NCBI GenBank assembly: GCA_937934645.1
Contig: CALGYZ010000016.1
Coordinates: forward strand, 1 to 38,791
Source: an uncultured Bacillaceae bacterium
GTDB lineage: Bacteria > Bacillota > Bacilli > Bacillales > Caldibacillaceae
Length of the DNA: 38,791 bases
Reading direction: 5' to 3'
Made by a program: the position numbers and the translations under genes. Below are positions 1 to 7,110 of this stretch, in pieces. The first letter of the stretch is position 1; every line of letters begins with the position of its first letter. A model generated the notes under the pieces. The model ran no database searches. It saw nothing but the letters and a program-made list of their open reading frames with translations, and was not told the origin of the DNA.

Positions 1-65
1 CTCTCGCAGCGGACTTAATTGCGTCCCTGTTCGGGGAACGTCTTTTACAGGAAAAAAGAAAATGA
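1..65 (+). CDS. rocF: Arginase, C-terminal end (partial)
   Basis: Only the last 20 codons are present, read in the frame starting at base 3 and ending at TGA 63-65. The residues AADLIASLFGERLL match the last helix of Bacillaceae arginases, the Mn-dependent enzymes that hydrolyse arginine to ornithine and urea. The gene lies on the plus strand and a rho-independent terminator follows within 20 bases. Arginase immediately upstream of sigW-rsiW-cdaA is the order I recall from Geobacillus, which supports the call despite the short fragment. The rest of the gene lies outside the window. Confidence 0.7.
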   Translation, partial: LAADLIASLFGERLLQEKRK

Positions 66-81
66 AAATATTTCCGGGAGT

Positions 82-108
82 GTCTCTTTTTCAAAAGAGA
101 CTTTTTTT
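82..108 (+). terminator. Rho-independent terminator after arginase
   Basis: An 8-bp stem (GTCTCTTT at 82-89 with AAAGAGAC at 94-101) and a 4-base loop are followed by seven T residues. It ends the arginase transcript, so cdaA needs its own promoter. Confidence 0.85.
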
Positions 109-241
109 ATGAAGTGGTAATATACAGAGTGCCGGGAATTTCATCTCTTTTCCATATATGCTACGGAAACATAGTATAATACAATGGATTGAAAGACATT
201 GGCAGAAAAGAGAGACCCGGGGCAGAGGGTTGAGGGATACT

Positions 242-301
242 CGTCTTTACCGTGCCTACCGGAAGCTTCAATAGATCGCTAATTTCCGCCAATGACAATT
301 C
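242..301 (-). pseudogene. Relic of an ECF sigma factor region 4 (SigW-like)
   Basis: The minus strand encodes ELSLAEISDLLKLPVGTVKT, which closely resembles the helix-turn-helix of sigma region 4.2 in SigW-type ECF factors (ELSL.EI..IL..PVGTVKTRIHRGRE). The expected RIHRGRE continuation has become unrelated sequence, and the upstream codons do not show the LPEKYR segment, so no complete factor exists. It sits between arginase and cdaA, where relatives carry sigW-rsiW. It is on the opposite strand to both flanking genes, so inversion or a different ECF ancestor must be considered. The surrounding open frame (161-367) has no convincing ribosome-binding site. The match is short and made from memory. 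Confidence 0.45.
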
Positions 302-367
302 CGCTTCACACGAATTCCCCAACATTTGCAGGCAAATTTGAAAAAAAGTCTTACGTGAACGCCTCAA

Positions 368-646
368 CTCCGCGATGTGAAAACGGCTTTTCCGGAAGAA
401 TCACTGGTCAACGGAATAATGATAAAAAGATTATCTGCCGGAACCGGCGGGAAGTCTGTTAACGGCGAAGGCAATTATATCGGTTTAAGCCATACATAAA
501 TCATACGGAAAATTTCCTCAAGATGAGGGTTGACCGTAGAGAGTCTTTGTTATAGTCTTTTTTCTGAGGAAATCGTTATTTATAGAGCAGGCAGTAAAAG
601 GTAAAAATATACATGAGCGGGAAGTTCTTTTTTTCCTTTTTTCCGC
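368..646. other. Intergenic stretch without a recognisable gene
   Basis: No frame with a start, a ribosome-binding site and a recognisable family was found on either strand. The interval probably holds decayed sequence from the lost sigW-rsiW locus, but I could not identify any rsiW fragment. Confidence 0.5.
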
Positions 647-660
647 TGTGATATAATATA
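647..660 (+). promoter_or_regulatory. Extended -10 promoter for cdaA
   Basis: TGATATAAT at 649-657 is a perfect extended -10 (TGn-TATAAT). The region 17 bp upstream is T-rich with no clear TTGACA, as is common for extended -10 promoters. The start point would be near 665, leaving a leader of about 80 bases before cdaA. Confidence 0.5.
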
Positions 661-746
661 GGAATAAACTGTACCATAATTGATTCAGGGTTATTTGAAA
701 AACTGAAGTGCCTAGGGGTTTTGTATAGATAATTGGAGGAAAGTAT

Positions 747-1577
747 ATGCCGTTTGCTGATTTTTTTTCCGAATTTACCGTCCTGGATTATATTGCAAGT
801 ATTATAGATATTTTAGTTGTTTGGTATCTATTATATAAAATCTTTATGATCGTCAGAGGGACGAAGGCAGTCCAGCTAATCAATGGGATTTTTATCATCC
901 TTATTTTGCGGGGAATCAGCGGTTTATTTGGACTGCATACACTGGAATGGCTAATGAAACAAGTAATTGATTGGGGATTTTTAGCCATCATTATTATATT
1001 CCAGCCGGAGCTCAGGAGGGCGCTGGAACAGTTAGGGAGGGGCCGGATCTTTAAAAGGCAGAGACAAAAGGAAGAAGTCAAGCAGGAGCAGGTTGTTGAC
1101 GCAATTGTGAAAGCCTGTGATTATCTGGCGAAAAGAAGGATCGGGGCTTTAATTTCCATCGCCCAGGAAACCGGCATGAAAGATTATATTGAAACGGGCA
1201 TACCGCTTAATGCGAAGGTAACACCCGAGTTATTAATCAACACCTTTATTCCGAATACCCCGTTGCATGACGGCGCAGTCATTATTGAAAATGATGAAAT
1301 CAAGGCTGCGGCATGTTACCTGCCTTTATCTGAAAGCCCGTTTATATCCAAAGAACTCGGAACAAGACATCGTGCGGCGGTCGGAATTAGTGAAGTGACG
1401 GACAGTATTACGGTGGTTGTCTCTGAAGAAACCGGCGGGATTTCTATTACGAAAAACGGTGAGTTGCACCGGGAGATTTCCATTGAACAGCTGCGGGAGA
1501 TGTTAACGGAAAAATTGGTTAAGCCAATACGTTCACAACCTTTGAACGATAAACTGAGCAAATGGGTGAAAAAATAA
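747..1577 (+). CDS. cdaA: Diadenylate cyclase CdaA
   Basis: This membrane-bound enzyme makes cyclic di-AMP from two ATP, controlling potassium and osmotic balance and cell-wall homeostasis. The 276-residue protein has three N-terminal membrane segments (about 12-32, 40-60 and 65-86) and a DAC domain from about 105. The domain carries the catalytic DGA (175-177) and RHR (207-209) motifs, both intact. A GGAGGA ribosome-binding site ends 8 bases before the ATG. The stop overlaps the chosen start of cdaR by one base and glmM follows, giving the conserved cdaA-cdaR-glmM operon whose products interact. In relatives sigW-rsiW lies directly upstream; here it is missing. Confidence 0.97.
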   Translation: MPFADFFSEFTVLDYIASIIDILVVWYLLYKIFMIVRGTKAVQLINGIFIILILRGISGLFGLHTLEWLMKQVIDWGFLAIIIIFQPELRRALEQLGRGRIFKRQRQKEEVKQEQVVDAIVKACDYLAKRRIGALISIAQETGMKDYIETGIPLNAKVTPELLINTFIPNTPLHDGAVIIENDEIKAAACYLPLSESPFISKELGTRHRAAVGISEVTDSITVVVSEETGGISITKNGELHREISIEQLREMLTEKLVKPIRSQPLNDKLSKWVKK

Positions 1578-2860
1578 TGGGTAATTTTTTTGATAAACTG
1601 ATGGAGAGTAAATGGTCTGTCCGTGGGATTGCGCTTGTTCTTGCTTTGTTGTTGTATGCTACTGCTTATATTGATGAAAACAATCCCTTTCCGACTTCTG
1701 CAACGGCCACTGACCGGACGGAACGGATTGAGGACGTTCCGGTTGTGCTGATGTATGATGAAAAAAGTTTGATTGTAACGGGTGCACCGGAGACAGTGGA
1801 TGTCATTGTTTCAGGTAACAGCAGCATTGTGAAAAGAACAAAAAGTTTAAAGGATTTTACTGTTTATCTGGATTTAAGAAATGCTAAAATTGGAAAGCAA
1901 CGGGTCAAGTTTCAGGTACGGGATATATCGGATAAATTGTCTGTCCGGGTGGATCCCGAGTCGGTTGAAATAAACGTACAGGAAAAGGTAACGAAGGAAT
2001 ATAAAGTTGAGGTACAATTTAATCAATCACTTCTGGAAGAAGGATATGTCCTCGAAGAGCCGGAAGTTGAACCGGATACCGTAACAATTACAGGTCCGAA
2101 AGATGTTGTTGACCGGATCAGTTATGTATATGCAAATATTGAACGGAAACAGAAAGTGAACCGCACGTTTACACAAAAAGTTCCTGTTTCGGTTCTCGAT
2201 CAAAATTTAAACAAATTGGACGTCATTGTTGAGCCGGCAGAAGTTTCCGTCACGATTCCGGTAAAAAGCCCGGAGAAAACCGTCCCGGTGATCATCCGGC
2301 AGGAAGGGTCGCCAAAAGAAGGGGTTACGATCAGCAATATTGAACCTTCTGTCCGTGAAGTGACCGTTTACGGCCGCAAAAGCGTGCTGGATGACATATC
2401 GAATATCGAAATTCCTGTAAATGTAAGCAAAGTTGAAGAGGATGAAGAAATTGAAGTGCCGGTTCCGTTAAAAGACGGAATTCACGCATCAAATCCCGAG
2501 ACAATTACTGTAAAAATTACCGTGGTAAAAAGTCCGGAAAAAGAGGAGACAAAAACCATTAATAACGTACCGGTCCGTCATGTCGGTTTAAATGACCAGT
2601 TTACGCTTGATTTTATTGATCCGGAAGACGGAAGGGTTGATGTACGGGTGTCGGGGGCGTCCAACCGGCTTAGCCGGATCCGGGCTGATGACTTTAATTT
2701 TGCCGTGAATGTAGGGGGACTGAAGGACGGTGAATATGAGCTCGATATACAAATGAGCGGGCCGAATGATGTCAACTGGTCACCATCCCGTAAATCGGTG
2801 AAAGTGAGAATAACAGCTAAAGCTCGTCAGGATGAACAAACAGACAGACAGGATCTGTAG
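1577..2860 (+). CDS. cdaR: CdaA regulatory protein CdaR (YbbR domains)
   Basis: CdaR is an extracytoplasmic protein anchored by one N-terminal membrane helix; it binds CdaA and modulates its cyclase activity. The 427-residue product has the helix at about 14-30 (GIALVLALLLYATAY), then four YbbR-like beta-rich repeats and a hydrophilic C-terminus. I chose ATG 1577, which overlaps the cdaA stop as TAATG, because GGGTGA at 1564-1569 gives a 7-base spacing and MGNFFDKLMESKW resembles the usual MDKLL.. start. An in-frame ATG at 1562 would add five residues but has no ribosome-binding site. It is translationally coupled to cdaA. Confidence 0.93.
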   Translation: MGNFFDKLMESKWSVRGIALVLALLLYATAYIDENNPFPTSATATDRTERIEDVPVVLMYDEKSLIVTGAPETVDVIVSGNSSIVKRTKSLKDFTVYLDLRNAKIGKQRVKFQVRDISDKLSVRVDPESVEINVQEKVTKEYKVEVQFNQSLLEEGYVLEEPEVEPDTVTITGPKDVVDRISYVYANIERKQKVNRTFTQKVPVSVLDQNLNKLDVIVEPAEVSVTIPVKSPEKTVPVIIRQEGSPKEGVTISNIEPSVREVTVYGRKSVLDDISNIEIPVNVSKVEEDEEIEVPVPLKDGIHASNPETITVKITVVKSPEKEETKTINNVPVRHVGLNDQFTLDFIDPEDGRVDVRVSGASNRLSRIRADDFNFAVNVGGLKDGEYELDIQMSGPNDVNWSPSRKSVKVRITAKARQDEQTDRQDL

Positions 2861-2915
2861 TTGCCTGGTTACTTAAGGATGTTTACCAGAAATGGAAAAA
2901 AGGAGAGAGATCTGC

Positions 2916-4268
2916 ATGGGTAAGTATTTTGGAACAGATGGAGTCAGAGGAGTTGCCAATAGTGAGCTAACGCCTGAATTAGCATTTAAATTAGGCAGGG
3001 TCGGTGGTTATGTTTTGACTCGGAATGCCGAAGGAAAGCCGAAGGTATTAATCGGCCGGGATACACGTATTTCCGGCCACATGCTGGAAGGTGCGCTTGT
3101 GGCGGGATTGCTTTCGGTTGGTGTGGAAGTGATGCGTCTCGGTGTTATTACCACGCCGGGGGTAGCATATTTAACGAAAGCAATCGGCGCACAAGCGGGC
3201 ATAATGATTTCAGCTTCCCATAATCCGGTGGAAGATAACGGAATAAAATTTTTTGGTCCAGATGGCTACAAATTAACAGATGAACAGGAACTGGAAATTG
3301 AAAAGTATTTGGATATGGAGGAGGACAATTTACCTCGGCCGGTCGGCAAAGATCTCGGCATGGTAAACAATTATTTTGAAGGCGGCCAAAAATACATACA
3401 ATACTTGAAGCAAACCGTTGATGAAGAGTTTTCCGGGATTCATATTGCCCTTGATTGTGCGAACGGGGCCACATCTTCCCTAGCTAACCATTTATTTGCA
3501 GACCTGGAAGCAGATTTATCGACAATGGCGGCATCTCCGGACGGATTAAATATTAATGACGGAGTAGGATCCACACATCCGGAAGCTTTAGCTGAGTTTG
3601 TTGTTGAAAAAGAAGCGGATATCGGGCTTGCCTTTGACGGTGACGGAGACCGGCTGATTGCGGTGGATGAAAACGGTGAAGTGGTTGATGGTGACCAAAT
3701 CATGTATATATGCGCGAAATATTTGCATCAGGAAGGCCGGTTGAAAAACCAGACCGTTGTATCTACGGTAATGAGCAACCTCGGTTTTCATAAATCTTTG
3801 GAAGCGGAAGGAATCAAAAGTGTACAAACTGCTGTCGGCGATCGTTATGTCGTAGAAGAGATGCGTAAAAACGGATATAATTTAGGCGGTGAACAATCGG
3901 GCCATATCGTCTTTTTGGATTATAATACGACCGGTGACGGAATGTTGACCGGCTTGCAGCTTGTAAATATTATGAAACAAACGAAAAAGCCGCTTTCCGA
4001 ATTGGCTAAGGAAATGAAAAAATACCCGCAAAAACTGATCAACGTCCGTGTCTCCGATAAAAACAGCGTGATGAAAAATGAAAAGGTACAATCTGTAATC
4101 GAACAAGTGGAAAAAGAAATGGGCGGAAACGGCCGTGTCCTGGTCCGTCCTTCAGGAACAGAACCGCTTGTCCGTGTCATGGTGGAAGCTTCAACGGAAG
4201 AGGAATGTGATTCCTATGCCAACCGGATTGCAAGCGTCGTGAATGCGGAAATGGGAACGGATGAATAA
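2916..4268 (+). CDS. glmM: Phosphoglucosamine mutase GlmM
   Basis: GlmM interconverts glucosamine-6-phosphate and glucosamine-1-phosphate on the route to UDP-GlcNAc, and in Bacilli it also binds and inhibits CdaA. The 450-residue protein shows the phosphoserine loop SASHNP (Ser101), the metal-binding DGDGDR (242-247), GGEQSGH, and the C-terminal phosphate-binding RPSGTEP. The start is ATG 2916, giving the family-typical MGKYFGTDGVRG with AAGGAGAG 8 bases upstream; an ATG at 2892 would place that site inside the gene. A terminator follows directly. Neither glmS nor its ribozyme follows, unlike B. subtilis, so glmS must be elsewhere. Confidence 0.97.
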   Translation: MGKYFGTDGVRGVANSELTPELAFKLGRVGGYVLTRNAEGKPKVLIGRDTRISGHMLEGALVAGLLSVGVEVMRLGVITTPGVAYLTKAIGAQAGIMISASHNPVEDNGIKFFGPDGYKLTDEQELEIEKYLDMEEDNLPRPVGKDLGMVNNYFEGGQKYIQYLKQTVDEEFSGIHIALDCANGATSSLANHLFADLEADLSTMAASPDGLNINDGVGSTHPEALAEFVVEKEADIGLAFDGDGDRLIAVDENGEVVDGDQIMYICAKYLHQEGRLKNQTVVSTVMSNLGFHKSLEAEGIKSVQTAVGDRYVVEEMRKNGYNLGGEQSGHIVFLDYNTTGDGMLTGLQLVNIMKQTKKPLSELAKEMKKYPQKLINVRVSDKNSVMKNEKVQSVIEQVEKEMGGNGRVLVRPSGTEPLVRVMVEASTEEECDSYANRIASVVNAEMGTDE

Positions 4269-4277
4269 GTTTTCCAA

Positions 4278-4316
4278 GCTGTCCAATCGTCTGTTGACAT
4301 TGGACGGCTTTTTTAT
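4278..4316 (+). terminator. Terminator of the cdaA-cdaR-glmM operon
   Basis: A 10-bp stem (GCTGTCCAAT at 4278-4287 with ATTGGACGGC at 4299-4308, one G-U pair) is followed by TTTTTTATTTTT. It closes the operon right after glmM. Confidence 0.9.
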
Positions 4317-4432
4317 TTTTGGGACCGTGAATATAAAAGTCCGATACTTTCCTTTGTTTCGGGGAAAACTTTTTGTTGAACGGGCGGAAGAAAAGGGCCG
4401 GATACGTTGAAAAAACATTGGAGGGAGATTGT

Positions 4433-4996
4433 ATGAGTGAAACGATAGATCTGCCAAAAGAAAGGCGGAACGAATTATTAAATATACTGAAAAACCGGTT
4501 TGAGGAGAATATGCACCGCCATGAAGGGATGGAGTGGGAGAAGATCGCAGCAAAGCTGGAAGAAAGGCCTGAAAAGCTTCGGTCCCTTCATGAAATGGAA
4601 AAAACAGGCGGTGAACCGGATGTGATCGGTTTTGATGAAAGCACCGGGGAATATATTTTTTGCGATTGTTCCAAAGAAAGCCCGAAAGGCAGGAGGAGTG
4701 TCTGTTATGACCGGGAAGCGCTGGAAAAGCGGAAAAAACATAAACCGGAAAACAGTGCGGTGGATATGGCACGGGATATGGGGATTGAACTGTTAACGGA
4801 AGAGCAGTACCGTAAGCTGCAGGAACTGGAACCTTTTGATACAAAAACATCAAGCTGGATTCAAACCCCGGCGGATATCCGGGCTAAGGGCGGTGCGCTT
4901 TTTTGTGATTACCGTTACGGGCATGTTTTCGTATATCATAACGGTGCGGATTCTTACTACAGTTCCAGGGGGTTCCGGGGACTGTTGCGGGTGTGA
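4433..4996 (+). CDS. DUF4256 family protein
   Basis: A 187-residue soluble protein of the DUF4256 family, judged from its length, the N-terminal ERRNELLNILKNRFEENM.RH segment, and the central PDVIGFDESTGEYIFCDCS followed by R..VCYDREALE. The biochemical role is unknown. ATG 4433 is preceded by GGAGGGAGA at the right distance; the longer frame from 4373 would bury that site. No signal peptide or membrane helix is visible. It is a single-gene unit between two terminators, so neighbours give no functional hint. Confidence 0.8.
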   Translation: MSETIDLPKERRNELLNILKNRFEENMHRHEGMEWEKIAAKLEERPEKLRSLHEMEKTGGEPDVIGFDESTGEYIFCDCSKESPKGRRSVCYDREALEKRKKHKPENSAVDMARDMGIELLTEEQYRKLQELEPFDTKTSSWIQTPADIRAKGGALFCDYRYGHVFVYHNGADSYYSSRGFRGLLRV

Positions 4997-5050
4997 ATAC
5001 CATCTGGTAAATACTTTGGTCGGAAAAGACCATGTCAAAGGAAATAATGA

Positions 5051-5093
5051 AACAGGGATGGAAGAAATTTGTATGTTTTCATCCCTGTTTTTT
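5051..5093 (+). terminator. Terminator after the DUF4256 gene
   Basis: A perfect 10-bp stem (AACAGGGATG at 5051-5060 with CATCCCTGTT at 5080-5089) runs into a T tract. Confidence 0.88.
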
Positions 5094-5164
5094 ATTGAAA
5101 GGAATCTGCCATTGTGATCCGCATTTTTCCGGAAAAATCATCCGGAATTTTTTTATGATACATC

Positions 5165-5195
5165 TTGACCCTCACGTAACGGTATTCTTTATAGT
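5165..5195 (+). promoter_or_regulatory. MerR-type promoter with 19-bp spacer
   Basis: TTGACC (5165-5170) and TATAGT (5190-5195) are separated by 19 bp, the overlong spacing that MerR-family activators correct by twisting DNA. The spacer contains CTCACGTAACGG, resembling one arm of TipAL/Mta operators; the second arm is poorly conserved. It drives the adjacent merR-type gene, implying autoregulation. Confidence 0.7.
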
Positions 5196-5218
5196 AACTG
5201 TTGAAGGAGGCGGTCGGA

Positions 5219-5539
5219 ATGAAGGTGAAAGAGGTTGCCGGTCTGGCGGGAGTCAGTGTGCGGACGCTCCACCATTATGACGAAATCGGCTTACTTGTTC
5301 CGGAGAAAGACAAAGAGTCCGGGTACCGGATCTATACAGAAGAACATCTTAAAATTTTGCAGCAAATTTTGTTCTTTAAAGAACTCGGTTTTCCTTTGCA
5401 GAAAATTAAAGAAATTATTCATAATCCGTCGTTTGACCGGCTGGAGGCGCTGGAAATACAATATAAACTGCTTCTGGAAAAAAGGAAACGTCTTGATCAA
5501 ATGATTAAGACAATTGAAAAAACCATACTATATGAGTAG
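5219..5539 (+). CDS. MerR-family regulator, DNA-binding half of a split TipAL/Mta protein
   Basis: The 106 residues hold a winged helix (about 1-70: MKVKEVAGLAGVSVRTLHHY.EIGLL) and the start of the MerR coiled coil (about 75-105). TipAL/Mta relatives are about 250-residue single proteins in which this part is fused to a ligand-binding TipAS domain and which activate resistance promoters. Here the frame stops at TAG 5537-5539, and exactly four codons later the TipAS part begins in the same frame. ATG 5219 has AAGGAGG 8 bases upstream; TTG 5201 does not fit. If translated alone it could bind DNA but has no ligand domain. An AAG-to-TAG change would explain the split, since relatives have a KGEI..M junction. 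Confidence 0.85.
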   Translation: MKVKEVAGLAGVSVRTLHHYDEIGLLVPEKDKESGYRIYTEEHLKILQQILFFKELGFPLQKIKEIIHNPSFDRLEALEIQYKLLLEKRKRLDQMIKTIEKTILYE

Positions 5540-5551
5540 GGAGAAATTCAA

Positions 5552-5944
5552 ATGACACATAAAGAGAAATTCCAAGGATTTCATTTTGACGAAAATCCGT
5601 ATGAACAGGAAGCGAGGGAGAAATGGGGAGACCGGGCAGTGGACGAAGCGAATGAACGGGCAAAAAACTTATCATCCTCTGAAAAAAACAAATTTAATAA
5701 AATCTTTCAGAAGCTTGCCGACATCCGCCATTTGTCCCCGGAATCTGAAGAGGCACAAGAAGCCATTCATGAATGGTATAAGTTTATAAACAAACTGGGT
5801 AACTACACCCCAGAAATGTTTAAGGCTTTGGGACAAATGTATGTTGACGATGAGCGGTTTACAAAGAATATTGACCGGTTCGGAGAAGGACTGGCGAAAT
5901 TCATGCGGGATGCCATGGCAGTTTATGCAGATAAACAAAAGTAA
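5552..5944 (+). CDS. TipAS-type ligand-binding domain protein (second half of split TipAL)
   Basis: The 130 residues match the TipAS domain, a globin-like bundle that binds thiopeptide-type antibiotics in Streptomyces TipAL. Visible family features are KEKFQGF near the start, YEQEAREKWG, and the helix MFKALGQMYVDDERF. It is in frame with the upstream MerR half, separated by an amber stop and four codons, and has its own GGGAGA 7 bases before the ATG. In S. lividans, tipA itself yields a separate TipAS from an internal start, so independent production is plausible. Whether readthrough also makes the full regulator is unknown. A terminator follows. Confidence 0.85.
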   Translation: MTHKEKFQGFHFDENPYEQEAREKWGDRAVDEANERAKNLSSSEKNKFNKIFQKLADIRHLSPESEEAQEAIHEWYKFINKLGNYTPEMFKALGQMYVDDERFTKNIDRFGEGLAKFMRDAMAVYADKQK

Positions 5945-5997
5945 TGAATAAAAACTGGCAGCATAAATCCGCTGGACATAAGAAAACGGACTATGTC

Positions 5998-6037
5998 AAA
6001 AAGACCGTGCCCGGATAATCCGGTGACGGTCTTTTTT
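5998..6037 (+). terminator. Terminator of the split tipA unit
   Basis: Stem AAGACCGT (6001-6008) with ACGGTCTT (6026-6033), an inner CCGG/CCGG pairing, and a T run. The A tract on the left could let it also serve the convergent minus-strand gene. Confidence 0.85.
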
Positions 6038-6101
6038 CGTTAGTTACTTCATTTTTTTACCAGGTGTTTTTCGTTTGCAGTGAAGCTGAATTAGGAATTT
6101 T

Positions 6102-6512
6102 TTAGTTTCGCGGCGGAACCGGGATGATGTAGGAGGTAATGGTCCGGATTTTCGCTTTTTTCCCGTGTCCGGAAAAATGATATACATCACAAAATGCCAG
6201 ATTTTCCCCATTTCGGGGGATCAATACACCGTTTACGGCTCCCGTGTTCCCGTGGGTAATGATGTTATGGATTTGTAACTCCCGGATTTCCTCTTGTTTG
6301 CGCCTGTTCAATTCTTTTTCAACGCTTGTTTTTCCGTTGATCCGGCGGACACCGGTAATATCCCATATGACCTCATTTTTCAAATGTTCTGCCCAAAAAT
6401 CTTTATCATTTATTACAAAGGCAACCGTCAGTTTTTTCAACAGTTCCTTTTTCGGTGAGTTTTTACAGCTTTCCCCGCAGCGGACGATCAAATTTCCGGA
6501 ATCCTGTTCCAT
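6102..6512 (-). CDS. NTF2-like / SnoaL-like small protein
   Basis: A 136-residue protein with the cone-shaped NTF2-like fold, judged from KELLKKLTVAFVINDKDFW, then V.WDITG, then the C-terminal HNIITHGNTGAVNG and FCDVYHFSG..K.AKIR segments typical of the Bacillus YybH-like group. Such proteins are often uncharacterised; a few bind or isomerise small molecules. The N-terminus has a Cys pair (CGESC, residues 12-16), a common start for this group that might be redox- or metal-active. AAAGGAAG precedes the ATG. It is convergent with the tipA unit and stands alone, so context says nothing about substrate. Confidence 0.75.
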   Translation of the reverse strand: MEQDSGNLIVRCGESCKNSPKKELLKKLTVAFVINDKDFWAEHLKNEVIWDITGVRRINGKTSVEKELNRRKQEEIRELQIHNIITHGNTGAVNGVLIPRNGENLAFCDVYHFSGHGKKAKIRTITSYIIPVPPRN

Positions 6513-6839
6513 TCCGTTCTTCCTTTCTTTTATTTTTTAGTATACCCGCATGGCGATAAAATAAGCCTGGTGTTTCGTGAAAAATATTAAGGGACTTTTT
6601 CACAGTTTGCGGTTTATAATCTATGGACGATGTTCATTTTACCCGCTGTCATTAATTAAAACCAGATTAAAGAATTTTCGGGATTTTTTATTAAGAAATA
6701 AAGGATATGACTTAATGACTTGAAGAAGTAAATGATCAGAAAACCAATATTTTCGTTCAGTTATTTCAAAATAATGGAAAAATAATAGTACTAAAATACT
6801 GTTTTAGTTAAAAAATATGTCGTTTTTTGTAATAAATAG
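6513..6839. other. Divergent intergenic region, AT-rich
   Basis: No gene seen. It holds the upstream region of the minus-strand NTF2-like gene and of the plus-strand riboswitch transcript. An inverted repeat ACTAAAA (6790-6796) / TTTTAGT (6802-6808) lies about 30 bp upstream of the riboswitch -10 and could be a regulator site. Confidence 0.4.
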
Positions 6840-6845
6840 TATAAT
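6840..6845 (+). promoter_or_regulatory. -10 element for the c-di-GMP riboswitch transcript
   Basis: TATAAT at 6840-6845 lies about 30 bases before the aptamer. The -35 region (near 6817-6822) is weak, so this promoter may need an activator. A start near 6852 would place the whole aptamer in the leader. Confidence 0.5.
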
Positions 6846-6873
6846 ATTACTAAAAAATAAATATTTATGTTTT

Positions 6874-6960
6874 CCGATAAGGGCAAACTTACCGAAAGGT
6901 AAGGACGCAAAGCCAAGGGCCTAAGGCATTTTTGCTATGGTAGCCTGGTTGCCGAAGAAA
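6874..6960 (+). promoter_or_regulatory. Cyclic di-GMP-I (GEMM) riboswitch aptamer
   Basis: The stretch has the GEMM-I signature: P1 strands GGCAAAC (6882-6888) and GTTGCC (6948-6953), the tetraloop hairpin ACCGAAAGGT (6891-6900), the conserved GGACGCAAAGCC (6903-6914), the CCTAAGGCAT segment, and GCTATGGTAGCC. It senses cyclic di-GMP. A strong terminator begins about 10 bases later, so it probably acts by transcription attenuation, although the direction (on or off) cannot be read with certainty. It controls the chemoreceptor gene at 7111 and perhaps the small gene behind it. Confidence 0.93.
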
Positions 6961-6970
6961 ACTGAATACA

Positions 6971-7011
6971 GGGGGGAGAAGTGACCATTTTTGGTTACTC
7001 CCCTTTTTTTT
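6971..7011 (+). terminator. Expression-platform terminator of the c-di-GMP riboswitch
   Basis: GGGG ... AGTGACC pairs with GGTTACT ... CCCC and is followed by at least eight T residues. It lies between the aptamer and the chemoreceptor gene, as expected for riboswitch-controlled attenuation. Confidence 0.85.
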
Positions 7012-7110
7012 GTAAAAAAAGGGGAATGGCAAAGATCAGCGATGCCGGTTTGGGCGGGACGGCATTGATCCCGCTGGGATAGAGGGAATTTATGTGGGAA
7101 GGGTGTATGT

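Noticed and set aside
4191..4853. 220-codon open frame on the minus strand
   Set aside because: Antisense to the DUF4256 gene; Cys/Pro/Phe-rich translation without family features or ribosome-binding site.
6854..6880. SigD-like -10 (TCCGATAA) before the chemoreceptor
   Set aside because: No TAAA at 15-bp spacing, and transcription from there would start inside the c-di-GMP aptamer.
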